Of a stretch of 5,436 bases of DNA, positions 1 through 4,945 are shown one piece after another. This stretch comes from an uncultured Clostridia bacterium (GTDB taxonomy: Bacteria > Bacillota > Clostridia > Oscillospirales > Acutalibacteraceae). Made by a program: the position numbers and the translations under genes. The DNA lies in assembly GCA_947174455.1 (NCBI GenBank), contig CAMWIZ010000079.1:1-5436 (forward strand), written 5' to 3'. Positions within the stretch are counted from its first letter, which is position 1, and each line of letters begins with the position of its first letter. A model generated the notes under the pieces. The model saw only the letters and a list, made by a program, of their open reading frames with translations. It was not told where the DNA came from and did not search any database.

Positions 1-984
1 CAAATCGCCTATTTTTTAGGTGTATCCACACCGGCTGTAAATAAGTGGGAGAAAGGCATCACTTATCCCGATATAACCCTTTTACCAGCGTTATCAAGTT
101 TGCTTAAAATTGACTTGAACACGTTAATGTCTTTCAATGACGATTTAACAGATATAGAGATTGAAAATTTTGTTAATGAAGTCGATAAGACAGTCCAAGA
201 GCAGGACTATGATACCGCTTTCCAAAAAGCAATCAACAAAATACATGAATATCCCACTTGTGAAAAATTGATATATTCTGTCATTCTTTATTTAGAGGGG
301 GCACTTACTCTTTACAATGTATCTGAAATTGAAAAATACCGAGAAATGTATGAAACATTTTACAAGCGTTTAGCCACAAGTGAAATTCCAGAAATAAGGG
401 ATACCACAACCAGTATGTTGATTTCCTATGCACGAAATCGAGGAGATTTTTCAAAGGCAGAGGAGCTAATAAATTTATTGCCGTTTTCCACAATAGACAA
501 AGAGGAACAATTAGCTATTCTGTATCAACAGCAGGAACGATACCAAGATGTAGAAAAAATCTGGGAACATCGGGTATTTAAAGGTGTAACCGAAATACAG
601 ACTGCTTTAGCAAATATGCTGGAAATCGCATTACAGGAAAAACGGGAAAATGATGCAGACTTTTTCGCAGATATGTATGAAGCCGTTACCCGCCAGTTTT
701 GTTTTCCAGAGTGGATGTGCTACAATACCCATTTGCAGCTTGCTTTAGTAAAAAAAGATAAGGGTAGAAGTCTGTCTATTCTTCAAAAAATGTTACCTGC
801 CATGAAAAAAGAATGGAATCCGCAAGATTACCAGTTATATCGTAATGCAAATGGTAGCGGTTCTACATTTTTTTCAAGTAAACTGGCAAAAACAATCACC
901 GATGAGTTAGCAAACAATGAGGAATACGCATTTCTTCGTGACGGTTCGGAATTTGAAGAACTGATAGCACAATTAAAAGATTAA
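1..984 (+). CDS. XRE-type helix-turn-helix regulator, 5' end outside window
   Basis: The frame is open from base 1, so the gene begins upstream of the window; the TTG at 100 is an internal codon, not the start. The first residues, QIAYFLGVSTPAVNKWEKG, are the recognition-helix half of a Cro/C1 (XRE) DNA-binding domain, followed by the usual YPDITLLPALSSLL helix of that family. About 327 residues are visible and the protein ends in ELIAQLKD before TAA at 982-984. The remaining ~280 residues are charged and helical-looking with repeated Tyr/Glu/Lys pairs. They could form a TPR-like sensor region, but I see no clear repeat register and do not recognise a named family. The role is probably DNA-binding transcriptional regulation of unknown targets. 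By eye the gene is more AT-rich than the ribosomal operon and it converges on it, which fits imported DNA. The HTH call is firm; the function of the rest is unknown. Confidence 0.85.
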   Translation, partial: QIAYFLGVSTPAVNKWEKGITYPDITLLPALSSLLKIDLNTLMSFNDDLTDIEIENFVNEVDKTVQEQDYDTAFQKAINKIHEYPTCEKLIYSVILYLEGALTLYNVSEIEKYREMYETFYKRLATSEIPEIRDTTTSMLISYARNRGDFSKAEELINLLPFSTIDKEEQLAILYQQQERYQDVEKIWEHRVFKGVTEIQTALANMLEIALQEKRENDADFFADMYEAVTRQFCFPEWMCYNTHLQLALVKKDKGRSLSILQKMLPAMKKEWNPQDYQLYRNANGSGSTFFSSKLAKTITDELANNEEYAFLRDGSEFEELIAQLKD

Positions 985-1150
985 AATTTCTTTGCATTCA
1001 AATAGCAAAACCACCCGAGCCAGTCAACGGTCAAGATGAACGGGCTTCGCCCGCCGTTGACAGCCCCGCCTGTTTTCGCAATTAAGCAGCTAAGGAGTGA
1101 CATCAAAAATCCCACTATCATGTTACTGTTATACAATTTTATAAACATAC
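985..1150. other. Noncoding junction with nested palindrome, possible mobile-element end
   Basis: This stretch between the HTH gene and the rplL terminator has no supportable gene. It holds a nested inverted repeat: GTCAACGG at 1023-1030 pairs exactly with CCGTTGAC at 1054-1061. Inside it, CGGGC (1041-1045) pairs with GCCCG (1049-1053) around a TTC loop. No T-run follows on either strand, so it is not a normal intrinsic terminator. The segment is locally GC-rich beside an AT-rich gene. From memory it resembles noncoding segments carried by conjugative or mobilizable elements of gut Firmicutes; that resemblance is recall, not a search result. The bases from about 1081 to 1150 show nothing I can name. 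Confidence 0.45.
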
Positions 1151-1179
1151 AAAAAGGGACTGCCTTATGACAGTCCCTT
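1151..1179 (-). terminator. Intrinsic terminator of the rplJ-rplL operon
   Basis: A perfect 9-bp stem (AAGGGACTG at 1154-1162 with CAGTCCCTT at 1171-1179) encloses an 8-base loop. Read on the minus strand it runs into a T-tract (TTTTT, complement of 1151-1155). It lies 33 bases past the rplL stop codon. The plus-strand side lacks a comparable T-run, so it should act mainly on leftward transcripts. It could be a partial attenuator rather than an absolute end, since rplL-rpoB attenuators are known in other bacteria, but no rpoB follows within the window. Confidence 0.85.
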
Positions 1180-1212
1180 AAAGTTATTTTGAAAAAATAA
1201 GTAAGTTTTAAA

Positions 1213-1590
1213 TTACTTAATCTCAACTTCAGCCTTAACCTCTTCGAGCTTAGCCTTCATAGCCTCAGCGTCGTCCTTGGATACAGATTCCTTAAGTGTC
1301 TTAGGAGCGTTGTCTACAAGCTCCTTAGCTTCCTTAAGACCAAGACCTGTAACTTCTCTTACAACCTTGATAACCTTAATCTTCTCAGGACCAGCAGCCT
1401 TAAGAACTACGTCGAACTCTGTCTTCTCTTCAGCGGCAGCAGCACCACCGTCTGTAGGAGCAGCAACTGCAACAGCAGCGGCAGCAGATACACCAAACTC
1501 ATCCTCTACAGCGTGTACAAGCTCAGAAAGCTCCAAAACTGTGAGGGTCTTCAACTCGTCAATAATAGCAGTAATCTTCTCAGATGCCAT
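1213..1590 (-). CDS. rplL: 50S ribosomal protein L7/L12
   Basis: This 125-residue protein has the full L7/L12 architecture. An N-terminal dimerization and L10-binding segment spans about 1-34, an Ala-rich flexible hinge about 35-55, and a C-terminal factor-binding domain about 56-125. The C-terminal domain contains the conserved helix region [20 protein letters not shown]. Multiple L12 dimers bind L10 to form the ribosomal stalk that recruits IF2, EF-Tu, EF-G and release factors and stimulates their GTP hydrolysis. The ATG is preceded at an ideal 8-base distance by GGAGGT (complement of 1599-1604). It lies 88 bases after rplJ in the same transcript and is the last gene before a terminator. 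Length and composition are normal, and translation should be high because L12 is needed in several copies per ribosome. Confidence 0.98.
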   Translation of the reverse strand: MASEKITAIIDELKTLTVLELSELVHAVEDEFGVSAAAAVAVAAPTDGGAAAAEEKTEFDVVLKAAGPEKIKVIKVVREVTGLGLKEAKELVDNAPKTLKESVSKDDAEAMKAKLEEVKAEVEIK

Positions 1591-1634
1591 GATAATTTAC
1601 CTCCAATTTATAACAATAATAATCAAATTAGTTT

Positions 1635-1676
1635 AGCCATACGGCTTTCAAAGTCACTGTAAGTGACCACGGCTTT
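1635..1676 (-). promoter_or_regulatory. rplJ-rplL intercistronic hairpin with 8-bp direct repeats
   Basis: Between rplJ and rplL, GTCACT (1653-1658) pairs with AGTGAC (1662-1667) around a 3-base loop. The hairpin is flanked by two copies of ACGGCTTT (1641-1648 and 1669-1676). A competing 4-bp hairpin, AGCC (1635-1638) with GGCT (1643-1646), uses one of the repeat copies. No T-run follows, so termination is unlikely. An intercistronic structure here could affect transcript processing or the relative L10 and L12 output, which is inference from the position alone. Confidence 0.4.
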
Positions 1677-1678
1677 AA

Positions 1679-2218
1679 TTAAGCCTCAGCTGCTTCAGCA
1701 GCCTTTTTGTTAAGACATTCCTCAACACCGCCGTTATCAGCAATAGCCTGTACTGCACGAGCAAAGCTTGCGATAGGAGCGTTAAATGCGTTAAGAACTG
1801 TAGCAAGGAGAACCTCTCTGCTTGGAAGCTTAGCGAGGCTGTTAATCTTATCAAGACTGATAACCTCACCGTCGAGGTAACCGCTCTTAATAGTAAAGTC
1901 CTTGTTTGAGTCTGCGTACTTGGAAAGAATTCTGGCAGCAGCAACATAATCCTCAGCACTTGTAGCAATAGCTGTTGTACCCTCGAGTACAGCATTAAGA
2001 TCGCCCAAGCCTGCCTCGTCTGCGGCACGGGAAAGCAATGTGTTCTTAACAACTGTGTACTGAACGCCTGCCTCACGCAAATCCTTTCTAAGCTTAGTAT
2101 CGTCAGCAACTGTGATACCCTTGTAGCTTACAACAACACCTGTTACGGAGTTCTGCAAACGCTCTGTAAGAGCAGCAACAACTGCTTTCTTTTCTTCAAG
2201 AATTTTCTGACTTGGCAA
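1679..2218 (-). CDS. rplJ: 50S ribosomal protein L10
   Basis: L10 anchors L12 dimers to the 23S rRNA GTPase-associated region next to L11. The protein reads MPSQKILEEKKAVVAALTER and continues with the family's KGITVADDTKLRKDLREAGV region (about residues 33-52) and VVKNTLL. It ends in an Ala/Glu-rich tail after the long C-terminal helix that carries L12. I place the start at the TTG at 2216-2218, giving 179 residues. That yields the MPS N-terminus usual for L10 and a 7-base gap after GGAGGTGA. An in-frame TTG at 2222-2224 would add two residues (M-I), but it sits only 1 base from the end of that Shine-Dalgarno site. There is no ATG option, and a TTG start on a major ribosomal protein gene is notable. 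It is preceded by its own promoter and an L10-type leader and is co-transcribed with rplL. Confidence 0.97.
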   Translation of the reverse strand: MPSQKILEEKKAVVAALTERLQNSVTGVVVSYKGITVADDTKLRKDLREAGVQYTVVKNTLLSRAADEAGLGDLNAVLEGTTAIATSAEDYVAAARILSKYADSNKDFTIKSGYLDGEVISLDKINSLAKLPSREVLLATVLNAFNAPIASFARAVQAIADNGGVEECLNKKAAEAAEA

Positions 2219-2225
2219 AATCAAT

Positions 2226-2233
2226 TCACCTCC
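2226..2233 (-). promoter_or_regulatory. Strong Shine-Dalgarno site that decides the rplJ start
   Basis: The minus strand reads GGAGGTGA, an eight-base match to the 16S rRNA 3' end. It lies 7 bases before TTG (2218) and 1 base before TTG (2224), so the downstream TTG is the better initiation codon. The very strong site may compensate for the weak start codon. Confidence 0.8.
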
Positions 2234-2234
2234 G

Positions 2235-2376
2235 AAAAATAGTTATTCAAATAAATAAGCCCTCCTGCAAACCGCAGAAGGGCATAATACACCAAAATAA
2301 ATGTATAACGCTCGTCCTCGGTAGGCAGGTAAAACCATTTATGCAATTTGCACCTACTGTCTTTGGAAAACAGCTT
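2235..2376 (-). promoter_or_regulatory. L10-type leader RNA of rplJ-rplL
   Basis: The ~140-base 5' leader contains the two conserved blocks I associate with bacterial L10 leaders: CCAAAGACAGUAGGUG (complement of 2351-2366) and ACCUGCCUACCGAGGA (complement of 2315-2330). GUAGG (2353-2357) can pair with CCUAC (2321-2325) to close the element. In characterised bacteria the L10-(L12) complex binds such a leader and represses its own synthesis. Downstream in the leader is the attenuator-like hairpin at 2259-2283. Recognition rests on motif memory and pairing; no covariance model was run. Confidence 0.8.
2251..2283 (-). terminator. Attenuator hairpin in the rplJ leader
   Basis: On the minus strand GCCCTTCTGC (2274-2283) pairs over 10 bp, with one G-U, to GCAGGAGGGC (2259-2268) around a 5-base loop. 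A T-rich run (TTATTTATTT) follows at once. It lies inside the L10 leader, 26 bases before the rplJ Shine-Dalgarno site. This fits premature termination controlled by L10-L12 binding. The T-run is interrupted by A residues, so basal read-through is expected. Confidence 0.7.
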
Positions 2377-2380
2377 AATT

Positions 2381-2409
2381 ATAATAGCACAAAAAGAGTG
2401 CTATGTCAA
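2381..2409 (-). promoter_or_regulatory. Sigma-A-type promoter for rplJ-rplL
   Basis: The -35 box is a perfect TTGACA (complement of 2404-2409). After 17 bases comes the -10 box TATTAT (2381-2386). An overlapping TATAAT at 2378-2383 would need a 20-base spacer and is less likely. Transcription should start near 2374, just before the L10 leader. The -35 lies only 15 bases beyond the rplA stop. The spacer is itself an inverted repeat, TAGCAC/GTGCTA (2385-2403). Confidence 0.85.
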
Positions 2410-2423
2410 GTGTTTGTTAAGAA

Positions 2424-3119
2424 TTAAACAGAAAATTTATTCGGGTTAATTCTTACACTCGGTCCCATTGTTGAAGCAACTGCACAGGACTTAATATACT
2501 GACCCTTAGCAGCAGCCGGCTTAGCCTTAACGATAGCACCCATGAGTGTATCAAAATTCTCCTGGAGCTTTTCAACTCCGAAGGAAGCCTTGCCGATTGG
2601 GCAGTGAATGATGTTTGTCTTATCAAGACGGTACTCAATCTTACCTGCCTTAGCCTCTTTGATAGCCTTAGCGATATCAGGTGTAACTGTACCTGCCTTT
2701 GGGTTAGGCATCAAGCCACGAGGTCCAAGGATTTTACCAAGACGTCCAACAAGACCCATGCAGTCAGGTGTTGTGATGAGAACATCGAAGTCCATCCAGC
2801 CTTCCTGCTGAATCTTCTGTGTCATATCCTCAGCACCAACAAAGTCTGCACCTGCCTCCTGAGCAAGCTTCTCGTTATCGCCCTTGCAAATTGCAAGAAC
2901 TCTTACGCTTTTACCTGTACCGTTTGGCAATACAATAGCACCTCTAACCTGCTGGTCAGCGTGTCTGCCGTCTACGCCAAGCTTTACATGAACTTCTATT
3001 GTTTCATCGAACTTAGCTGTAGCTGTCTTAACTGCTACATCAATAGCCTCGTTAGGATCATAGCTCTTTGATTTATCGATCAGCTTTGCGCTGTCTACAT
3101 ATTTCTTACCGTGTTTCAT
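2424..3119 (-). CDS. rplA: 50S ribosomal protein L1
   Basis: The protein is 231 residues, the normal bacterial length. L1 binds the 23S rRNA stalk at the E site, assists release of deacylated tRNA, and also binds its own mRNA as a repressor. Domain I comes from residues ~1-67 plus ~160-231, and domain II is ~68-159. The family signature [16 protein letters not shown] is at 125-140, followed by KAGTVT, and the C-terminal [10 protein letters not shown] is typical. The ATG has GGGAGG (complement of 3127-3132) 7 bases upstream. The 64-base gap to rplK contains an L1-binding-like fold that ends just before this Shine-Dalgarno site, so the gene may be repressed by its own product independently of rplK. 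I see no terminator before the next promoter. Confidence 0.98.
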   Translation of the reverse strand: MKHGKKYVDSAKLIDKSKSYDPNEAIDVAVKTATAKFDETIEVHVKLGVDGRHADQQVRGAIVLPNGTGKSVRVLAICKGDNEKLAQEAGADFVGAEDMTQKIQQEGWMDFDVLITTPDCMGLVGRLGKILGPRGLMPNPKAGTVTPDIAKAIKEAKAGKIEYRLDKTNIIHCPIGKASFGVEKLQENFDTLMGAIVKAKPAAAKGQYIKSCAVASTMGPSVRINPNKFSV

Positions 3120-3136
3120 TTATTATCCTCCCTATT

Positions 3137-3168
3137 GAGTGGTAATTGCGGATTCTGTCCTCCCACCC
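3137..3168 (-). promoter_or_regulatory. Putative L1-binding mRNA element upstream of rplA
   Basis: In the minus-strand RNA, GUGG (3163-3166) pairs with CCAC (3139-3142), extended by two further pairs outward. Next, GGA (3158-3160) pairs with UCC (3150-3152) around a CAGAA loop. Between the stems lie GA on one side and the 7-base GCAAUUA on the other. The GUGG-GA-GG side with an opposing asymmetric loop ending in ACCAC matches the L1-binding core of the 23S rRNA L1 stalk. The element ends 4 to 7 bases before the rplA Shine-Dalgarno site, so bound L1 could block initiation. Confidence 0.7.
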
Positions 3169-3183
3169 GGGTTTAAGTCAGTG

Positions 3184-3609
3184 TCAGTCAACTACTACAA
3201 TGCCCATGCTGCGTGCAGTTCCCGCTATCATGCTCATAGCAGTTTCAACGCTTGACGCATTCAAATCAGGCATTTTCTGCTCGGCAATCTTTCTGACCTG
3301 TTCACGGGTAATATTAGCGACCTTGTTCTTGTTAGGAACACCTGAACCGCTCTGAATGTTGCAAGCCTTCTTGATAAGAACGGCTGCAGGCGGAGTCTTG
3401 GTGATGAAAGAGAAAGAACGGTCTGCATAAACTGTAATAACTACAGGGATAATCATGCCTGCGTCATTCTTTGTACGCTCATTAAATTCCTTAGTGAACG
3501 CCATAATGTTGACACCGTGCTGACCTAACGCAGGTCCGACAGGCGGTGCCGGGGTTGCCTTACCGGCTGGTATCTGGAGCTTAATAAATCCTGTTACCTT
3601 TTGAGCCAT
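3184..3609 (-). CDS. rplK: 50S ribosomal protein L11
   Basis: This 141-residue protein is the standard length. L11 binds the GTPase-associated region of 23S rRNA and, with L10-L12, supports factor-dependent GTP hydrolysis; in other bacteria it is also needed for RelA activation and is part of the thiopeptide binding site. The N-terminal domain (about 1-72) contains the family block [20 protein letters not shown] at 17-36. A Pro-Pro linker at 73-74 leads to the rRNA-binding C-terminal domain (about 76-141), including [19 protein letters not shown]. The ATG is preceded by GGAGGTG (complement of 3617-3623) at 7-base spacing. It lies 140 bases after nusG, behind a highly structured leader with an L1-binding-like element that probably represses rplK translation when free L1 accumulates. 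Confidence 0.98.
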   Translation of the reverse strand: MAQKVTGFIKLQIPAGKATPAPPVGPALGQHGVNIMAFTKEFNERTKNDAGMIIPVVITVYADRSFSFITKTPPAAVLIKKACNIQSGSGVPNKNKVANITREQVRKIAEQKMPDLNASSVETAMSMIAGTARSMGIVVVD

Positions 3610-3630
3610 TTTTTTGCACCTCCAAAATTC

Positions 3631-3672
3631 GTGGTAGAAGCGGAATGCTTAAATAAATTTCATTCCTCCCAC
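3631..3672 (-). promoter_or_regulatory. Putative L1-binding mRNA element upstream of rplK
   Basis: In the minus-strand RNA, GUGG (3669-3672) pairs with CCAC (3631-3634), and GGAAUG (3661-3666 side CATTCC on plus) pairs with CAUUCC (3642-3647) around a 13-base AU-rich loop. The internal loop is GA on one side and the 7-base GCUUCUA on the other. This imitates the 23S rRNA L1-stalk binding core. L1 repression through an rplK leader site is established in E. coli. The element ends 7 bases before the rplK Shine-Dalgarno site. Confidence 0.75.
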
Positions 3673-3675
3673 TTT

Positions 3676-3696
3676 AAGGGACTTAGGCTGTCCCTT
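3676..3696 (-). promoter_or_regulatory. Hairpin preceding the L1 element
   Basis: AAGGGAC (3676-3682) and GTCCCTT (3690-3696) form a perfect 7-bp stem with a 7-base loop, 3 bases from the L1-like element. No T-run follows on the minus strand, so it is not a clear terminator. It may stack on the L1 element as part of the rplK leader. Confidence 0.55.
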
Positions 3697-3700
3697 ATAA

Positions 3701-3737
3701 CGACACGAAAAGCCTTTTCGGCAATATGCCCGTGTCG
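3701..3737 (-). promoter_or_regulatory. Three-way-junction dyad between nusG and rplK
   Basis: An outer stem, CGACAC (3701-3706) with GTGTCG (3732-3737), encloses two adjacent hairpins. One is GAAAA (3707-3711) with TTTTC (3715-3719); the other is GGCA (3720-3723) with TGCC (3727-3730). Only base 3731 is unpaired at the junction. It begins 13 bases after the nusG stop codon on the transcript. No T-run follows. It may be an RNA processing, stability or protein-binding element; its function is unknown. Confidence 0.55.
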
Positions 3738-3750
3738 CAAAATCCAAGTT

Positions 3751-4272
3751 TTATTCTATTGGTTCAGCCTGATTAAGCTCAAGCTCAACCGGTGTTTCAC
3801 GACCGAACATGGAAACGGTAACACGAACACTGTTCTTTTCCTTGTCGATTTCCTCAACAATACCGACAAAGTCCTCCAGCGGACCGTCGATAATTCGCAC
3901 TGAGTCACCGACATTGTACGAGATTTCGATACTCTTAACCTCGATACCCATCTTCTCAACTTCCGAATCCGTAAGCGGAACCGGCTTTGAGGACGGACCG
4001 ACGAATCCTGTGCATCCTCTTATATTGCGGACAACATACCAAGACTCATCTGTCAGCACCATTTTTACAAGTACATATCCCGGAAAAATCTTGCGTTCAA
4101 CCTCTTTGGTTTTATCCTCGGTAATCTCCGTAACCTTTTCCGTAGGAACCTTTATATCTGCAAACAAATGCTGCAGTCCTCTGTTCTCAACGGTTGTTTG
4201 CAGGTTGGAAGCAACCTTGTTTTCATAACCTGAGTAGGTATGAACGACATACCATCTTAAATCCTCAGACAC
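3751..4272 (-). CDS. nusG: Transcription elongation/termination factor NusG
   Basis: The protein is 173 residues, normal for the compact NusG form. NusG binds the RNA polymerase clamp through its NGN domain and modulates pausing and termination; in other bacteria its KOW domain contacts Rho or ribosomal protein S10. The NGN domain (about 4-95) opens with LRWYVVHTYSGYENKVASNL and includes the conserved FPGYVLV at 63-69 and the GCTGFVG region. The KOW domain covers about 120-173, with VGDSVRIIDGPLEDFVGIVE. The start is a GTG at 4270-4272. An in-frame TAA lies two codons upstream, so no earlier start exists, and the ATG nearby at 4280 is out of frame. The Shine-Dalgarno site is weaker (AAAGGA) and about 11 bases away. 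It lies 36 bases after secE. Confidence 0.97.
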   Translation of the reverse strand: MSEDLRWYVVHTYSGYENKVASNLQTTVENRGLQHLFADIKVPTEKVTEITEDKTKEVERKIFPGYVLVKMVLTDESWYVVRNIRGCTGFVGPSSKPVPLTDSEVEKMGIEVKSIEISYNVGDSVRIIDGPLEDFVGIVEEIDKEKNSVRVTVSMFGRETPVELELNQAEPIE

Positions 4273-4308
4273 AGATTATCATATCCTTTCGATAAGTTGA
4301 AGCTCGTC

Positions 4309-4620
4309 TTAGATATCCATGATGAGCTTGAGCAAGGCTCCGAAACCTGTATCGAGTCCGAAAATAAACAAACCGACAACAATCAAAACCACAAGCACAA
4401 CACCCATGTTCTTGAATGTAGCCTTAGGAGTAGGCCATACGATTTTCTTAATTTCGCTCTTACATTCACGGAAGTATTTTCCTATTTTAGAAAAAATTGA
4501 TGGCTTTTTCTCCGATGGCTTCTGCGACGGCTTTTTATCCGTTTTAGCCGCAGAACCGGACTTAGCCTTCTTTACCTCGGGCTTTTCCTTCTTCTCTGCG
4601 GACTTTTTCTTGTCAGCCAT
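4309..4620 (-). CDS. secE: Preprotein translocase subunit SecE
   Basis: This 103-residue protein is the single-membrane-span SecE typical of Gram-positive bacteria, which clamps the SecY channel in the SecYEG translocon. Residues 1-40 are a Lys/Glu/Ser-rich cytoplasmic tail, longer than the minimal ~60-residue Firmicute form. The conserved amphipathic helix follows at about 46-70 and contains ECKSEIKKIVWPTPK, the WP motif that defines SecE. One hydrophobic segment (VVLVVLIVVGLFIFGL, about 74-89) is the transmembrane helix. The ATG is preceded by GGAGGT (complement of 4626-4631) at 5-base spacing. It begins 12 bases after the rpmG stop and is followed by nusG 36 bases on, the classic secE-nusG pair. 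Confidence 0.96.
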   Translation of the reverse strand: MADKKKSAEKKEKPEVKKAKSGSAAKTDKKPSQKPSEKKPSIFSKIGKYFRECKSEIKKIVWPTPKATFKNMGVVLVVLIVVGLFIFGLDTGFGALLKLIMDI

Positions 4621-4632
4621 ATCGTACCTCCG

Positions 4633-4782
4633 TTACTTTGTTTCCTTATGCAGAGTATGCTTCTTGCAGAATCTGCAGTACTTGTTCATTTCAAGTCTGT
4701 CGGGATCGTTTTTCTTGTTTTTCATAGTGTTGTAGTTGCGCTGTTTGCACTCAGTGCAGGCTAGTGTAATTTTTACTCTCAT
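4633..4782 (-). CDS. rpmG: 50S ribosomal protein L33, zinc-binding type
   Basis: A short 49-residue gene reads [20 protein letters not shown] and ends in [10 protein letters not shown] before TAA at 4633-4635. L33 is a small protein of the large subunit near the E site. It carries two CxxC pairs, Cys9-Cys12 and Cys36-Cys39, forming the zinc ribbon of the 'C+' form of L33; paralogues without the cysteines exist in many Firmicutes and take over under zinc limitation. The ATG at 4780-4782 has GGAGGTGC ending 6 to 8 bases upstream (complement of 4789-4796). It is the first gene after the sigma-A-type promoter at 4867-4895. The rpmG-secE-nusG order is standard for Firmicutes. Confidence 0.95.
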   Translation of the reverse strand: MRVKITLACTECKQRNYNTMKNKKNDPDRLEMNKYCRFCKKHTLHKETK

Positions 4783-4845
4783 TTAGCGGCACCTCCGTTT
4801 TTGCGGTAAATTTAGCCTCCCTCACAAAAAGGGCACAAAAATAAA

Positions 4846-4859
4846 ACCCCTTTCGAGGT
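4846..4859 (-). promoter_or_regulatory. Small GAAA-loop hairpin at the 5' end of the rpmG leader
   Basis: On the minus strand ACCTC (4855-4859) pairs with GGGGT (4846-4850), including one U-G pair, around a GAAA tetraloop. It is followed by the T-rich TTTATTTTT. It sits at the expected transcript start, so it may protect the 5' end. The stem is too short and too early to be a convincing attenuator. Confidence 0.35.
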
Positions 4860-4866
4860 ACTTCAA

Positions 4867-4895
4867 ATTTTATCACACCTTCCGCTTTTAGTCAA
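4867..4895 (-). promoter_or_regulatory. Sigma-A-type promoter for rpmG-secE-nusG
   Basis: The -35 box TTGACT (complement of 4890-4895) and the -10 box TAAAAT (4867-4872) are separated by exactly 17 bases. A TG one base before the -10 gives an extended -10. Transcription should start near 4860, leaving a leader of about 78 bases before rpmG. It lies 50 bases beyond the upstream sigma-factor gene. With no obvious promoter before rplK, it may also drive rplK-rplA. Confidence 0.85.
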
Positions 4896-4926
4896 CCTTT
4901 TTTTCAGAAAAAAGGCATTTTTTCTG
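4896..4926 (-). terminator. AT-rich dyad after the sigma-factor gene, possible weak terminator
   Basis: CAGAAAAAA (4905-4913) pairs perfectly with TTTTTTCTG (4918-4926) around GGCA. An alternative overlapping stem pairs CCTTTTTT with AAAAAAGG (from 4896 to 4915). On the minus strand the bases after the first stem are A-rich rather than T-rich, so it is not a standard terminator of the sigma gene. On the plus strand the alternative stem is followed by CATTTTTT. It may separate the two transcription units. Confidence 0.4.
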
Positions 4927-4945
4927 CATAATCGCCGTATAGTCG

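Noticed and set aside
100..984. Start of the HTH gene at TTG 100
   Set aside because: The frame is open upstream to base 1 and encodes a recognisable XRE domain there, so the true start lies outside the window.
981..1226. 81-residue minus-strand reading frame over the noncoding junction
   Set aside because: It runs through the rplL terminator and the palindrome, overlaps the end of rplL, has no Shine-Dalgarno site and resembles no protein family I know.
1277..1636. 119-residue plus-strand reading frame inside rplL
   Set aside because: It is antisense to the conserved rplL gene; its Ala-rich part mirrors the L12 hinge codons.
2385..2403. CIRCE (HrcA operator)
   Set aside because: The arms TAGCAC/GTGCTA match CIRCE, but they are separated by 7 bases instead of the 13 expected between those hexamers, and the second arm lacks the preceding GA.
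2212..2427. 71-residue plus-strand reading frame across the rplJ leader
   Set aside because: It is antisense to the promoter, the L10 leader and the attenuator, which explain the sequence fully; there is no ribosome binding site.
3610..3750. Separate sigma-A promoter for rplK in the nusG-rplK gap
   Set aside because: No TTGACA-like and TATAAT-like pair with 16-18-base spacing is visible on the minus strand; the gap is dominated by RNA structure.
3809..4228. 139-residue plus-strand reading frame inside nusG
   Set aside because: It is an antisense shadow of nusG, rich in Ser/Thr as expected from reversed codons, without family resemblance.
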